From positions 124,001-188,000 of the forward strand of contig NZ_JAGIPG010000002.1 in NCBI RefSeq assembly GCF_017877055.1: a DNA stretch of 64,000 nt, given 5' to 3'. The first letter of the stretch is position 1. Each line of letters begins with the position of its first letter. Shown in pieces: positions 46,208-54,498 of this stretch. This DNA is from Neorhizobium galegae (GTDB taxonomy: Bacteria; Pseudomonadota; Alphaproteobacteria; Rhizobiales; Rhizobiaceae). Made by a program: the position numbers and the translations under genes. The notes under the pieces were generated by a model. That model had not been told where the DNA came from, did no database searches, and saw only the letters and a list, made by a program, of their open reading frames with translations.

Positions 46208-47368
46208 CTATTCCTGATGCACCTTAGCCCCGCCGATCCAAGTGCTCTTCATGCCGAGCTGATCACTCAGCAGCACGAAATCCGCATCGAATCCGGGCTT
46301 CAGCGCCCCCTTGCGGTCCGCAAGGTAAGCGGCTTCCGCCGGATAGGTGGATGCCATGCGCAACGCCTCTTCGACCGGCAGGTCGAGCACCTCATGTGCA
46401 AACCGCACCGAGGAGATCATGTCGATATCAGCACCGGCGAGCGTGCCGTCCGCAAGCGTCAGGCGCCCGTCCTGCCGCAGGATCTCGCGGCCGTTCAGCG
46501 TAAAGCTCTTCATGTCGGTGCCGATGGTCGACATCGCGTCGGTGACGATGAAGATCTTGCCCGGCCCGTTTTTTGCCCGCAGGGCTGCGCCCATCGCGGC
46601 CGGATGGACATGGATGCCATCGGCAATGATCCCGGCATGAAGCGAACCGATATCGAGTGCCGCGCCGACGACGCCCGGCTGGCGATGGCCGAGCGGGCTC
46701 ATGGCATTGAAGAGATGGGTGACGGTGCGGACGCCTGCCTCGGCATAGGTCTTGGCTGTCTCGTAGGTCGTGTCGGTGTGGCCGAGACTGACCATGAAGC
46801 CCGCCTGCGCCAGTCGCGCGGCTTGCTCCGTCGTCACATTTTCCGGGGCGATCGTGATCATCATCGCATCGAACACCCCTTTGCAGGAGAGCATCAGTTC
46901 GATGTCCTTCTCCTCCATCGGCCGGATCAGCTTCGGATCATGCGCGCCCTTGCGCGCCACCGAAAGATGCGGGCCTTCGAGGTGCAGGCCGAGGAAACCC
47001 GGCACGCCTTCGGCTTTCGCCTGCTTGCCGGCCTCCACGGTTCTCGACGTGACCTCGTAGGTGTCGGTGATCAGCGTCGGCAACAGCGCCGTCGTGCCGA
47101 ACTTGGCATGCGCGGCGCAGATCTGCCTGAGACCGGCCACTGTCGGCTCCTCGTTCAAAAGCACACCGCCGCCGCCATTCACCTGCAGGTCGATGAAACC
47201 CGGCGCGATCAGTCCGCCCCCGGCATCGATCCTCTCGATGTTTTCCGGCAGCTTAACCGTCGACTGGATCGCCTCGATCTTGCCGCCCGCAAAGATGAGC
47301 GCAGCATCCTCGTGCCAGAAGGTGCCGTCGAAAATGCGCGCGCCGGTAATCGCCTTGGACGTGCTCAT
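46208..47368 (-). CDS. nagA: N-acetylglucosamine-6-phosphate deacetylase
   Basis: A 386-aa amidohydrolase that removes acetate from GlcNAc-6-phosphate to give glucosamine-6-phosphate. The start is the ATG at 47366-47368 (MSTSKAITGARIFDG); the longer frame runs through the preceding gene. Metal and substrate motifs are APGFIDLQVNGGGG, LHLEGPHL, LGHTDTTYE, THLFNAMSPL and VTDAMSTIGTD. It overlaps the SIS-domain deaminase gene by an ATGA junction and is the last gene of the kinase-regulator-deaminase-deacetylase operon. Confidence 0.95.
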   Translation of the reverse strand: MSTSKAITGARIFDGTFWHEDAALIFAGGKIEAIQSTVKLPENIERIDAGGGLIAPGFIDLQVNGGGGVLLNEEPTVAGLRQICAAHAKFGTTALLPTLITDTYEVTSRTVEAGKQAKAEGVPGFLGLHLEGPHLSVARKGAHDPKLIRPMEEKDIELMLSCKGVFDAMMITIAPENVTTEQAARLAQAGFMVSLGHTDTTYETAKTYAEAGVRTVTHLFNAMSPLGHRQPGVVGAALDIGSLHAGIIADGIHVHPAAMGAALRAKNGPGKIFIVTDAMSTIGTDMKSFTLNGREILRQDGRLTLADGTLAGADIDMISSVRFAHEVLDLPVEEALRMASTYPAEAAYLADRKGALKPGFDADFVLLSDQLGMKSTWIGGAKVHQE

Positions 47369-48396
47369 AGCGTCTCGGTCACCTTCTTGAGCGCCACCGG
47401 CGCATCCGGGTTGAACCCCTTGGCGCGCGACCAGGCCTCGACGAAACCGTAAAACGGCAGGATGAGCGTCAGTGCATCGGTGATCGGATGGCCGGTCGCC
47501 ACGAAAGGCAGGCGGCGAGCGGCCTTGACCTTGTCGGATGTCGCAAAGGCAAGCGCGCCCTTGGCCGAGAGGCTGTCGGCGATTTCGATGGCCGAGGCTT
47601 CCGCTGCGTCGCGCGCCGCAAAGGTGACGACCGGGAAACGCCTTTCGACCAGAGCCACGGGGCCATGCAGCACTTCGGCCGCCGAATAGGCCTCGGCATG
47701 CATGTTGGAAGTTTCCTTGAACTTCAGCGCCGCTTCGCTCGCGATCGCCAGCGCCGGGCCGCGGCCGAGCATGTAGAGGGATTCCGCATCGCCGAGCTCG
47801 TTTGCAAGCGCGCTCCAGTCGAGCTTGACCGCCTTTTCGAAATGCCCCGGCAGGTCGCGGACGGCGGCCTTGAGCGCCTCGTCGCCGACCCATTCCGACA
47901 GCAGAGCGAGGCCCGCAACGATCGAGTTGACGAAGGATTTCGTCGCCGCGACCGCCAGTTCCGGCCCGGCATTGATATCGATGGCGTAGTTTGAGGCGCT
48001 GGCGATCGGCGAGGGCAGCGTATTGGTGAGAGCCACGGTGACGGCGCCGGCCTTGGTCGCGGCCTCCGTCATCGCGACGATGTCCGGGCTCTTGCCGGAT
48101 TGCGAAATGGCAATTGCCGCACCGCCGTCGAGTTTTAGCCTGGCGCCGTAGATCGAGGCGAGCGACGGCCCGAGCGAGGCGACCGGCCGGCCGGCGGTGA
48201 GTTCGACGGCATATTTGATGAAGGTCGCCGCATGGTCGGAAGAGCCGCGCGCGATGGTGATCAGAAAGGCCGGATCTTTTTCGCGCAGCGCGCGGCCGGC
48301 AGCGGCAAGTTCGGCCGCCGAACCGTCGAGCAGACGGGCCGCCGCTTCCGGTATCTCGTCGATCTCTCTGCGCATGTTGGTCATATTGGTCAGCAT
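47365..48396 (-). CDS. SIS-domain glucosamine-6-phosphate deaminase-like protein (NagB-II/AgaS type)
   Basis: A 343-aa protein with two SIS domains. The first has ITIARGSSDHAATFIKYAVE and ISQSGKSPDIVAMTEAA, and the second YMLGRGPALAIASEAALKFKETSNMHAEAYSAAEVLHGP. This is the isomerase half of glucosamine synthase without the glutaminase domain. Proteins of this build beside nagA act as NagB-II, turning glucosamine-6-phosphate into fructose-6-phosphate and ammonia. ATGs 4 and 7 codons later are possible starts. It is co-transcribed with nagA. No classical NagB is visible, so this is the likely deaminase. Confidence 0.85.
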   Translation of the reverse strand: MLTNMTNMRREIDEIPEAAARLLDGSAAELAAAGRALREKDPAFLITIARGSSDHAATFIKYAVELTAGRPVASLGPSLASIYGARLKLDGGAAIAISQSGKSPDIVAMTEAATKAGAVTVALTNTLPSPIASASNYAIDINAGPELAVAATKSFVNSIVAGLALLSEWVGDEALKAAVRDLPGHFEKAVKLDWSALANELGDAESLYMLGRGPALAIASEAALKFKETSNMHAEAYSAAEVLHGPVALVERRFPVVTFAARDAAEASAIEIADSLSAKGALAFATSDKVKAARRLPFVATGHPITDALTLILPFYGFVEAWSRAKGFNPDAPVALKKVTETL

Positions 48397-48413
48397 AACA
48401 TCGTCCTCGAAGG

Positions 48414-49178
48414 TCAGTTTTCGCCGAGCGAGAGCTCGGCCACGAAATCATAGGCGTCGCCGCGATAGAGCGAGCGGGTGAGTTCCACGACCCGGCCGGA
48501 TGCCAGGTAGGAAACCCGCTCGATCGAAAGCCCGGCGGAACCGACCGGCACGGCCAGCAATCCCGCATCCGGGTTCTTCATATTGCATGCCGATATCCGC
48601 TGTATGGCGCGCACCGGTCTGGCATCTTTTTTTTCAAGCTCGACATAGAGCGAACTGGTCACGGCCGAAGGATCCGGCAGAAAATCGGCGGAAATGCTGG
48701 CCCGTTCGATTGCCAGTGGCATGTCGTTGCCGAGGCGCAGGCGGCCGAGCCGCGCGACCTTTTCCCCAGGCGCGAGGCCCAGCATCATCATCTCTTCGGG
48801 TGAGGGGTGGAAAAGCCCGCGTTCCAGCCATTCGGATCGCGTCACCAGGCCGCGCCGGGCCATGTCCTCGGTAAACGAGGTGAGGCGGGTCAGCGGCTGC
48901 TCGACGCGCGACATCGGCTTGACTACGAACGTGCCGGAACCGTGCCTTCGGGTCAGCAGCCCGTCCTTGACGAGATCATCGACGGCCTTGCGCACCGTGA
49001 CGCGGCTTACATTGGCATAGTCTGCGAGGTCGCGTTCGGCCGGCAAGGCGTCGCCGTGGCCGAGCTTGCCGGTGCGGATCGCATCTTCGAGACTCTGGCG
49101 CAGTTTTCGGTAAAGCGGGCCGGTACCGGCCGATTGCAGGCCGTCGAGCGGCAGGATGGCGGCGAGTGTCTGGTTCAT
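48414..49178 (-). CDS. GntR/HutC-family regulator (NagR-like)
   Basis: A 254-aa repressor. The N-terminal winged helix has LEDAIRTGKLGHGDALPAERDLADYANVSRVTVRKAVDDLVKDGLL; the C-terminal UTRA domain binds a sugar phosphate effector (for NagR, glucosamine-6-phosphate or GlcNAc-6-phosphate). It sits inside the kinase-deaminase-deacetylase operon, overlapping the kinase gene by an ATGA junction, and should control this operon and possibly the divergent murQ operon through the twin sites at 50084-50100 and 50227-50243. Confidence 0.92.
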   Translation of the reverse strand: MNQTLAAILPLDGLQSAGTGPLYRKLRQSLEDAIRTGKLGHGDALPAERDLADYANVSRVTVRKAVDDLVKDGLLTRRHGSGTFVVKPMSRVEQPLTRLTSFTEDMARRGLVTRSEWLERGLFHPSPEEMMMLGLAPGEKVARLGRLRLGNDMPLAIERASISADFLPDPSAVTSSLYVELEKKDARPVRAIQRISACNMKNPDAGLLAVPVGSAGLSIERVSYLASGRVVELTRSLYRGDAYDFVAELSLGEN

Positions 49179-50062
49179 GCGCGAAACTCCGCCCGCGCAC
49201 CATAGGTCTTGACGGCAAGCGCCACCGCTCCGGTCAGCGCATCGGCGAGCGGTTCGGAAAGCCGGGCGCGATGCCGTTCTGCCAGATATTCGGGATAAAG
49301 AGGCGCAAGCCCGCCGAGCAGGCAGAGCCGGCCCTTGCCCTTGGTGATCCCGTTGACCGCATCGAGCGCCTCGTCGATGCCGCTTGCCCCGGCCCTGAGG
49401 ATCCGGATGGCCGCCTCGTCGCCCTGCCGCGCAAACTCGAACACTTTCGGGGTATGGCGCCCGAAATCGCCGGGTTTCGCAAGCCGGGCGAAATCGACGA
49501 CCTTTTCCGGATTGCCATCGAACTCTGCGAGAATGGCCTTCGACAGGCCAGTCATCGGGTGGATGTTGTCATAGGCGAGCAGGCTTTCCTGCAGCGCGAG
49601 CTGGCCGAGCCGCGCGCCGCTGCCGAGGTCGCTGACCTGAAAACCCCAGCCGGCGACCGAATGCAGCCTGCCCTGATGCCGGGCGATATAGACCGTACCG
49701 GTGCCGACGATCCCGATCGCTCCATCCTCGTCGCCGATTGCTCCCTGCAGCGCGATTACACCGTCCGAAACGATATCCGACTGCTTGAAAGGCAGCCGCG
49801 CCTGCACGTAGCTCACCGCATCGCCGACATTGTTGCCGGCAAGGCCGAGAACGGCAGACGTGGCGGAAAGGTCGGGTTCCAGCCCCGCCTCAGCAAAGGC
49901 GAGACGGGATGCCTCGGCGATATGCTTCAGGGCTGTGTCGGGATCGGTCAGGATATTGGAGGCGCCGCTCTTGCCGCGGCCAAGGATGGTGCCATTTCCG
50001 TCAGCCAATGCCGCCCGGCAACTTGTTCCACCGCCATCGATTCCGATAAAATAGGCCGTCAT
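49175..50062 (-). CDS. BadF/BadG-type amino sugar kinase (GlcNAc/MurNAc kinase)
   Basis: A 295-aa kinase of the actin-like ATPase fold. The start is MTAYFIGIDGGGTSCRAAL at 50062 with a GGAGGT ribosome site. ATP motifs are GIDGGGTSCR, IVGTGTVYIARHQG and GWGFQVSDLGSGARLG, the last typical of N-acetylglucosamine kinases. A relative, MurK of Clostridium acetobutylicum, phosphorylates both MurNAc and GlcNAc; with murQ divergent to it, the same double role is likely here. It is the first gene of the minus-strand operon. Confidence 0.88.
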   Translation of the reverse strand: MTAYFIGIDGGGTSCRAALADGNGTILGRGKSGASNILTDPDTALKHIAEASRLAFAEAGLEPDLSATSAVLGLAGNNVGDAVSYVQARLPFKQSDIVSDGVIALQGAIGDEDGAIGIVGTGTVYIARHQGRLHSVAGWGFQVSDLGSGARLGQLALQESLLAYDNIHPMTGLSKAILAEFDGNPEKVVDFARLAKPGDFGRHTPKVFEFARQGDEAAIRILRAGASGIDEALDAVNGITKGKGRLCLLGGLAPLYPEYLAERHRARLSEPLADALTGAVALAVKTYGARAEFRA

Positions 50063-50079
50063 GGGTACCTCCGGGGCAA

Positions 50080-50107
50080 ATAATACCAAAAAAGTACCAA
50101 TATCCAA
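50080..50107 (-). promoter_or_regulatory. Promoter/operator of the amino sugar kinase operon
   Basis: On the minus strand, TTGGAT (50107-50102) and TATTAT (50085-50080) are spaced 16 bp apart. Two TTGGTA copies, 11 bp apart (50100-50095 and 50089-50084), lie in the spacer and overlap the -10 box. The same arrangement is found before murQ. Confidence 0.7.
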
Positions 50108-50218
50108 GCATGATTTCAGAAATCTCCAACAGCAGGCTTCATATGCCTGAAAATATTGCCATATTTCCTGGAGCTCTTGCCGAAGTTATCGATCCGTTCA
50201 TAAAAGTTAATTTTCCTT

Positions 50219-50247
50219 CTGGACAATTGGTATTTTTTTGGCATCAT
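50219..50247 (+). promoter_or_regulatory. Promoter/operator of the murQ operon
   Basis: CTGGAC (50219-50224) and CATCAT (50242-50247) are spaced 17 bp apart. TTGGTA (50227-50232) and TTGGCA (50238-50243) lie 11 bp apart in the spacer and at the -10 box, matching the site before the divergent kinase operon almost base for base. Confidence 0.7.
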
Positions 50248-50270
50248 TTTGGACTAGAGGGAGAAACCGG

Positions 50271-51185
50271 ATGAGCAGAACTGCCACCGAAGCAAGACAT
50301 GGGAAAGCGGAAGGACTCGATACGCTCGCGTCCGCCGAAATCCTTGCGCTTCTCGCATCCGGTCAGCAGGCGGCAGCAGAGGTTGTCGATCATGCCATTC
50401 CCGCGATCGCCAGGGCCGCCGATCTCGTCGCTGCCGCTTTGAAGTCCGGCGGCAAGGTAATCTATGCCGGCGCGGGCAGCGCGGGCCTGGTGGCGATGGC
50501 CGATGCGATGGAGCTCCCCGGCACCTACGGCATCCCGCCTGGGCAGATCGCCATCCTGTTTGCCGGCGGTATTCCGAACGTAGCTGATCTGCCTGGCGGT
50601 CCCGAAGACGACGCGTCGCTTGGTGAACGCGACGCCGATATTATCGCCGCGGCGGATTGCGTCATTTGTGTCTCTGCCAGTGGTTCGACGCCCTACACCG
50701 TCGCGGTTGCCGAGACCGCAAAACGCCATGGCGCGAAACTCGTGGCAATGGCCAACAATGCCGGCGCAAAGCTGTTCGAGGGCGCCGATGCGGCGATCCT
50801 GCTTGAAACGCCGCCGGAAGTGGTCGCCGGCTCCACCCGCATGGGTGCTGCGACGGCCCAAAAGATCGCCTTCAACATGCTGTCGACGCTGACTGCCGTC
50901 AAACTCGGCCACGTGCATGACGGCCACATGGTCAATCTGCGCGCCGACAACGGCAAGCTGCGCATCCGCGCCGCCCGCATGGTGGCCGATATCGCCGGCA
51001 TCGGGTTCGACGAGGCCCGTGCCTGGGTCGAGGCCTCCGAAGGCTCTGTCAAGGTCGCGGTCCTGCTTGCAGCCGGCGCGGCTGATGTCGAGGCCGCCAA
51101 GGCCTTGCTTTTTCATTCGGAAGATGTGCTGCGCGTAGCGCTTGCCGAATTGCAGGCGTCCAAGAGTTCCATGAAGCGCGCCTGA
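50271..51185 (+). CDS. murQ: N-acetylmuramic acid 6-phosphate etherase MurQ
   Basis: A 304-aa SIS-fold lyase that splits the lactyl ether of MurNAc-6-phosphate, giving GlcNAc-6-phosphate and D-lactate. The catalytic glutamates E81 (MELPGTYG) and E112 (GGPEDDASLG) are 31 residues apart, as E83 and E114 are in E. coli. Other motifs are AGAGSAGLVAMADA, SASGSTPYT and GSTRMGAATAQKIAFNMLST. The start is the ATG at 50271 with GAGGGAG upstream. It begins an operon with a sugar ABC transporter and lies opposite the kinase operon that supplies its substrate. Confidence 0.92.
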   Translation: MSRTATEARHGKAEGLDTLASAEILALLASGQQAAAEVVDHAIPAIARAADLVAAALKSGGKVIYAGAGSAGLVAMADAMELPGTYGIPPGQIAILFAGGIPNVADLPGGPEDDASLGERDADIIAAADCVICVSASGSTPYTVAVAETAKRHGAKLVAMANNAGAKLFEGADAAILLETPPEVVAGSTRMGAATAQKIAFNMLSTLTAVKLGHVHDGHMVNLRADNGKLRIRAARMVADIAGIGFDEARAWVEASEGSVKVAVLLAAGAADVEAAKALLFHSEDVLRVALAELQASKSSMKRA

Positions 51186-51211
51186 AAGGCGCATATAAAA
51201 GGGAGAACATC

Positions 51212-52480
51212 GTGACTCGCATATTGAAAAGCATTCTTTTTGCCACGACCGTGCTCGCCCCCGCGGGCCTTGTCGCCACCGGGGCATCCGCACAGACAGC
51301 CAACCTCACCATCGAGAGCTGGCGCAATGACGACCTGCCGATCTGGCAGCAGAAGATCATTCCCGCCTTCGAAGCCAAGAACCCCGGCATCAAGGTAACC
51401 TTCGCGCCGATGGCGCCGACGGAATACAATTCCGCAGTCAACGCCAAGCTCGAAGCCGGCACCGCGGGCGACCTCATCACCTGCCGTCCGTTCGACCTGT
51501 CGCTCGCCATGTTCCAGAAGGGCCAGCTCGCCTCGCTGAACGACCTGCCGGGCATTTCCAACTTCTCCGACGTCGGCAAGTCCGCCTGGAGCACCGACGA
51601 CGGCAAGACCACTTTCTGCGTGCCGATGGCCTCCGTCATCCATGGCTTCATCTACAACAAGAAGGCCTTCGCGGACGCGGGCGTCCAGGTCCCGAAGACC
51701 GAGGACGAGTTCTTCGCGGTCCTCGAAAAATTCAAGAAGGACGGCAAATACATCCCGCTCGCCATGGGCACCAAGGACCAGTGGGAAGCGGCGACCATGG
51801 GCTATTACAATATCGGCCCGAACTACTGGAAGGGCGAGGACGGCCGCAAGGCATTGATCGCAGGCAAGGAAAAGCTGACCGACGCCGACTGGGTCGAGCC
51901 TTACAAGACGCTCGCCAAGTGGAAGCCTTATCTCGGCGACGGTTTCGAAGCCCAGACCTATCCGGACAGCCAGAACCTCTTCACCCTCGGCCGCGCCGCC
52001 ATCTATCCGGCCGGCTCCTGGGAAATCGCCCCGTTCAAGGCGCAGGCCGATTTCGAAATGGGCGCCTTCCCGCCGCCGGTCAAGAAGGCCGGCGATACCT
52101 GCTACATTTCCGACCATAACGACATCGGCATCGGCCTCAATGCCAAGGGCAAGAACCTCGAAGCCGCCAAGAAATTCCTCTCCTGGGTCGCTTCGCCGGA
52201 ATTTGCCGATCTCTATGCCAACGCGGCACCTGGCTTCTTCAGCCTCAATTCGACGCCGGTGAAGATGACTGACACGCTCGCCCAGGAATTCGTCTCCTGG
52301 CGCCAGAACTGCAAGCCGACGATCCGCCCGAGTGCTGCCATCGTCGGCCGCGGCCAGCCGAACCTCGACCTCGAAATGTGGCGCGTCTCGGCCAATGTCA
52401 TCAACGGCACCCAGACTCCGGAACAGGCCGCTGCCGAAACCCAGAAGGGCCTCGACAGCTGGTACAAGCCGGCGAAGTAA
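51212..52480 (+). CDS. Sugar ABC transporter periplasmic binding protein
   Basis: A 422-aa protein of the family-1 sugar-binding type. It starts at a GTG after GGGAG, with a signal peptide of about 28 residues (ending ASA-QT). The mature protein reads LTIESWRNDDLPIWQQKIIPAFEAKNPGIKV, and GRAAIYPAGSWEIAPFK lies in the ligand-binding half. It follows murQ by 26 bp, so MurNAc, GlcNAc or small muropeptide sugars are the likely ligands. A 212-bp gap with a RIME-like repeat separates it from the permease genes. Confidence 0.9.
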   Translation: MTRILKSILFATTVLAPAGLVATGASAQTANLTIESWRNDDLPIWQQKIIPAFEAKNPGIKVTFAPMAPTEYNSAVNAKLEAGTAGDLITCRPFDLSLAMFQKGQLASLNDLPGISNFSDVGKSAWSTDDGKTTFCVPMASVIHGFIYNKKAFADAGVQVPKTEDEFFAVLEKFKKDGKYIPLAMGTKDQWEAATMGYYNIGPNYWKGEDGRKALIAGKEKLTDADWVEPYKTLAKWKPYLGDGFEAQTYPDSQNLFTLGRAAIYPAGSWEIAPFKAQADFEMGAFPPPVKKAGDTCYISDHNDIGIGLNAKGKNLEAAKKFLSWVASPEFADLYANAAPGFFSLNSTPVKMTDTLAQEFVSWRQNCKPTIRPSAAIVGRGQPNLDLEMWRVSANVINGTQTPEQAAAETQKGLDSWYKPAK

Positions 52481-52506
52481 GCCTCCGCCTCTGGCGATCA
52501 AAGACT

Positions 52507-52642
52507 GCCCTCCACCTAACCCTCTCTCCGCTTGCGGGGAGAGGGGACTTGCCCCACGATGCCTTTGAAAGCACGGAAACGGCGCGGCATATCCCTTCTC
52601 TCCGTCGAGACGGCGAGAAAGTGCCGGCAGGCGGATGAGGGG
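52507..52642. repeat. RIME-like palindromic intergenic element
   Basis: A mosaic repeat of about 135 bp between the binding-protein and permease genes. It contains two hairpins: CCTCTCTCCGC with GCGGGGAGAGG (about 52521-52545), and a second around TTCTCTCCGTC and CGGCGAGAAA (about 52595-52620). It ends with the GGATGAGGGG motif and has the GTGCCGGCAGGCGGATGAGG boundary. These segments match the Rhizobium-specific intergenic mosaic elements scattered in rhizobial genomes. Confidence 0.75.
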
Positions 52643-52692
52643 CACCGCTATGAAGTCATTCTGAAAAATACAAACCACCGGAACCCAAAACC

Positions 52693-53643
52693 ATGAGCGA
52701 TACCGAAATGGCCGATATCGAAACGGTGCCGGTGAAACGCCCGATCCGCTGGCATATCGCCGTTTTCCTGGCGCCGGCCTTCCTGGTCTATACGGCGGTG
52801 ATGATCCTGCCGCTGATCGAGACGCTCAGGCTGTCGCTGTTCAACATGGTCGAGGGCCAGCTCGCCTTCGTCGGCCTCAACAATTTCAGGACCCTGTTCA
52901 GCGATCCGAGGCTTTCGGCCGATTTCTGGAATGCGCTGGGCAACAACGTCGTCTTCTTTATCATCCACATGGCTGTGCAGAACCCGGTCGGCATTGCAAT
53001 CGCCGCCATGCTGTCGCTGCCGGGCCTGCGGTTCGCAGCCTTCTATCGCTCGGCGATCTTCGTGCCGACGCTTTTGTCCTTCGTCATCGTCGGCTTCATC
53101 TGGAAGCTCATCCTCTCGCCGATCTGGGGCATCGCGCCGAGCCTGATGGATCTGGTCGGCCTGAAATGGGCCTTCGCGCCCTGGCTCGGCAAGGCCGAAA
53201 CCGCGCTGATCGCCGTGTCGCTGATCTCCGTCTGGCAATATGTCGGCATCCCGATGATGCTGATCTATGCGGCGCTGCTCAACATCCCGGACGAAGTGTT
53301 GGAAGCGGCCGAATGCGACGGCATTACCGGCTGGAGCCAGTTCTGGAAGATCAAGCTGCCGCTCATCCTGCCCTCGATCGGCATCGTTTCGGTGCTGACC
53401 TTCGTCGGCAATTTCAACGCCTTCGACCTGATCTACACGGTACAGGGCGCGCTTGCCGGCCCCAACGGCTCGACCGACATTCTCGGCACGCTGCTCTACC
53501 GCACCTTCTTCGGTTTCCAGAACCAGATGGGCGACCGCTCCATGGGTGCGACGATTGCCGCCGTGATGTTCCTCATCATCCTCGCCGGCGTCGCGCTCTA
53601 TCTTTTCGTCATCCAGCGGCGCATGCGCCGTTACCAGTTCTAA
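52693..53643 (+). CDS. Sugar ABC transporter permease (MalF/UgpA type)
   Basis: A 316-aa membrane protein with six helices after a 20-residue cytoplasmic end. The coupling motif is EVLEAAECDGITGWSQFWKIKLPLI, the EAA loop that docks on the ATPase. It works with the permease encoded 15 bp downstream and the ATPase at 55586. The RIME-like element upstream could affect how much of the operon mRNA reaches this gene. Confidence 0.92.
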   Translation: MSDTEMADIETVPVKRPIRWHIAVFLAPAFLVYTAVMILPLIETLRLSLFNMVEGQLAFVGLNNFRTLFSDPRLSADFWNALGNNVVFFIIHMAVQNPVGIAIAAMLSLPGLRFAAFYRSAIFVPTLLSFVIVGFIWKLILSPIWGIAPSLMDLVGLKWAFAPWLGKAETALIAVSLISVWQYVGIPMMLIYAALLNIPDEVLEAAECDGITGWSQFWKIKLPLILPSIGIVSVLTFVGNFNAFDLIYTVQGALAGPNGSTDILGTLLYRTFFGFQNQMGDRSMGATIAAVMFLIILAGVALYLFVIQRRMRRYQF

Positions 53644-53658
53644 AAGGGAGCGTCAGAC

Positions 53659-54498
53659 ATGTCGAAAGCCCGCTCCGCCCCGATCCGTGCCGCCTTCATC
53701 CACCTGGCGCTGATCGCCTACACCCTGGTGGCGCTGTTTCCGGTGTTCCTGACGCTGGTCAATTCGTTCAAGAGCCGCAGTGCAATCTTCAGCCAGCCGA
53801 TGGCCCTGCCAACCCCCTCGACCTTCAGCCTGATCGGTTACCAGACCGTGCTGAACCAGGGCAATTTCGTCGGCTATTTCCAGAACAGCCTGATCGTCAC
53901 GGTCGTCTCGATCGCGCTGGTCCTGCTGTTCGGTGCGATGGCCGCCTTTGCGCTGTCCGAATACCGCTTCCGCGGCAACACCCTGATGGGGCTCTATCTG
54001 GCACTCGGCATCATGATCCCGATCCGATTGGGCACCGTAGCGATCCTGCAGGGCATGGTCGCGGCCGGCCTCGTCAACACGCTGACTTCGCTCATCCTGG
54101 TCTATACGGCGCAAGGCCTGCCGCTTGCGATCTTCATCCTGTCAGAATTCATGCGCACCGTTTCCGACGATCTGAAGAGCGCCGGCCGCATCGACGGACT
54201 GTCCGAATACGCGATCTTTTTCCGTCTCGTCCTGCCGCTGGTGCGGCCCGCCATGGCGACGGTCGCGGTCTTCACCATGATCCCGATCTGGAACGACCTC
54301 TGGTTTCCGCTGATCCTCGCCCCTGGCGAGGCCACCAAGACGGTGACCCTGGGCGCCCAGATGTTCATCGGCCAGTTCGTCACCAACTGGAACGCGGTGC
54401 TCTCGGCCCTGTCGCTGGCGATCCTGCCGGTCATGGTTCTCTACGTCATCTTCTCGCGGCAACTGATCCGCGGCATCACCTCCGGAGCCGTCAAGTGA
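53659..54498 (+). CDS. Sugar ABC transporter permease (MalG/UgpE type)
   Basis: A 279-aa membrane protein with six helices. The EAA loop is DDLKSAGRIDGLSEYAIFFRLVLPLVRPAM; the residue run NDLWFPLILAPGEATKTVTLG is common to this subfamily. It is the second channel subunit for the murQ-linked transporter. Its stop overlaps the GTG start of the dehydrogenase gene. Confidence 0.92.
   Translation: MSKARSAPIRAAFIHLALIAYTLVALFPVFLTLVNSFKSRSAIFSQPMALPTPSTFSLIGYQTVLNQGNFVGYFQNSLIVTVVSIALVLLFGAMAAFALSEYRFRGNTLMGLYLALGIMIPIRLGTVAILQGMVAAGLVNTLTSLILVYTAQGLPLAIFILSEFMRTVSDDLKSAGRIDGLSEYAIFFRLVLPLVRPAMATVAVFTMIPIWNDLWFPLILAPGEATKTVTLGAQMFIGQFVTNWNAVLSALSLAILPVMVLYVIFSRQLIRGITSGAVK

Noticed and set aside
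46208..48568. A 786-codon frame that would fuse an N-terminal segment to NagA
   Set aside because: The N-terminal 400 codons are an out-of-frame reading of the SIS-domain gene. NagA itself starts at the ATG 47366-47368, which overlaps the deaminase stop.
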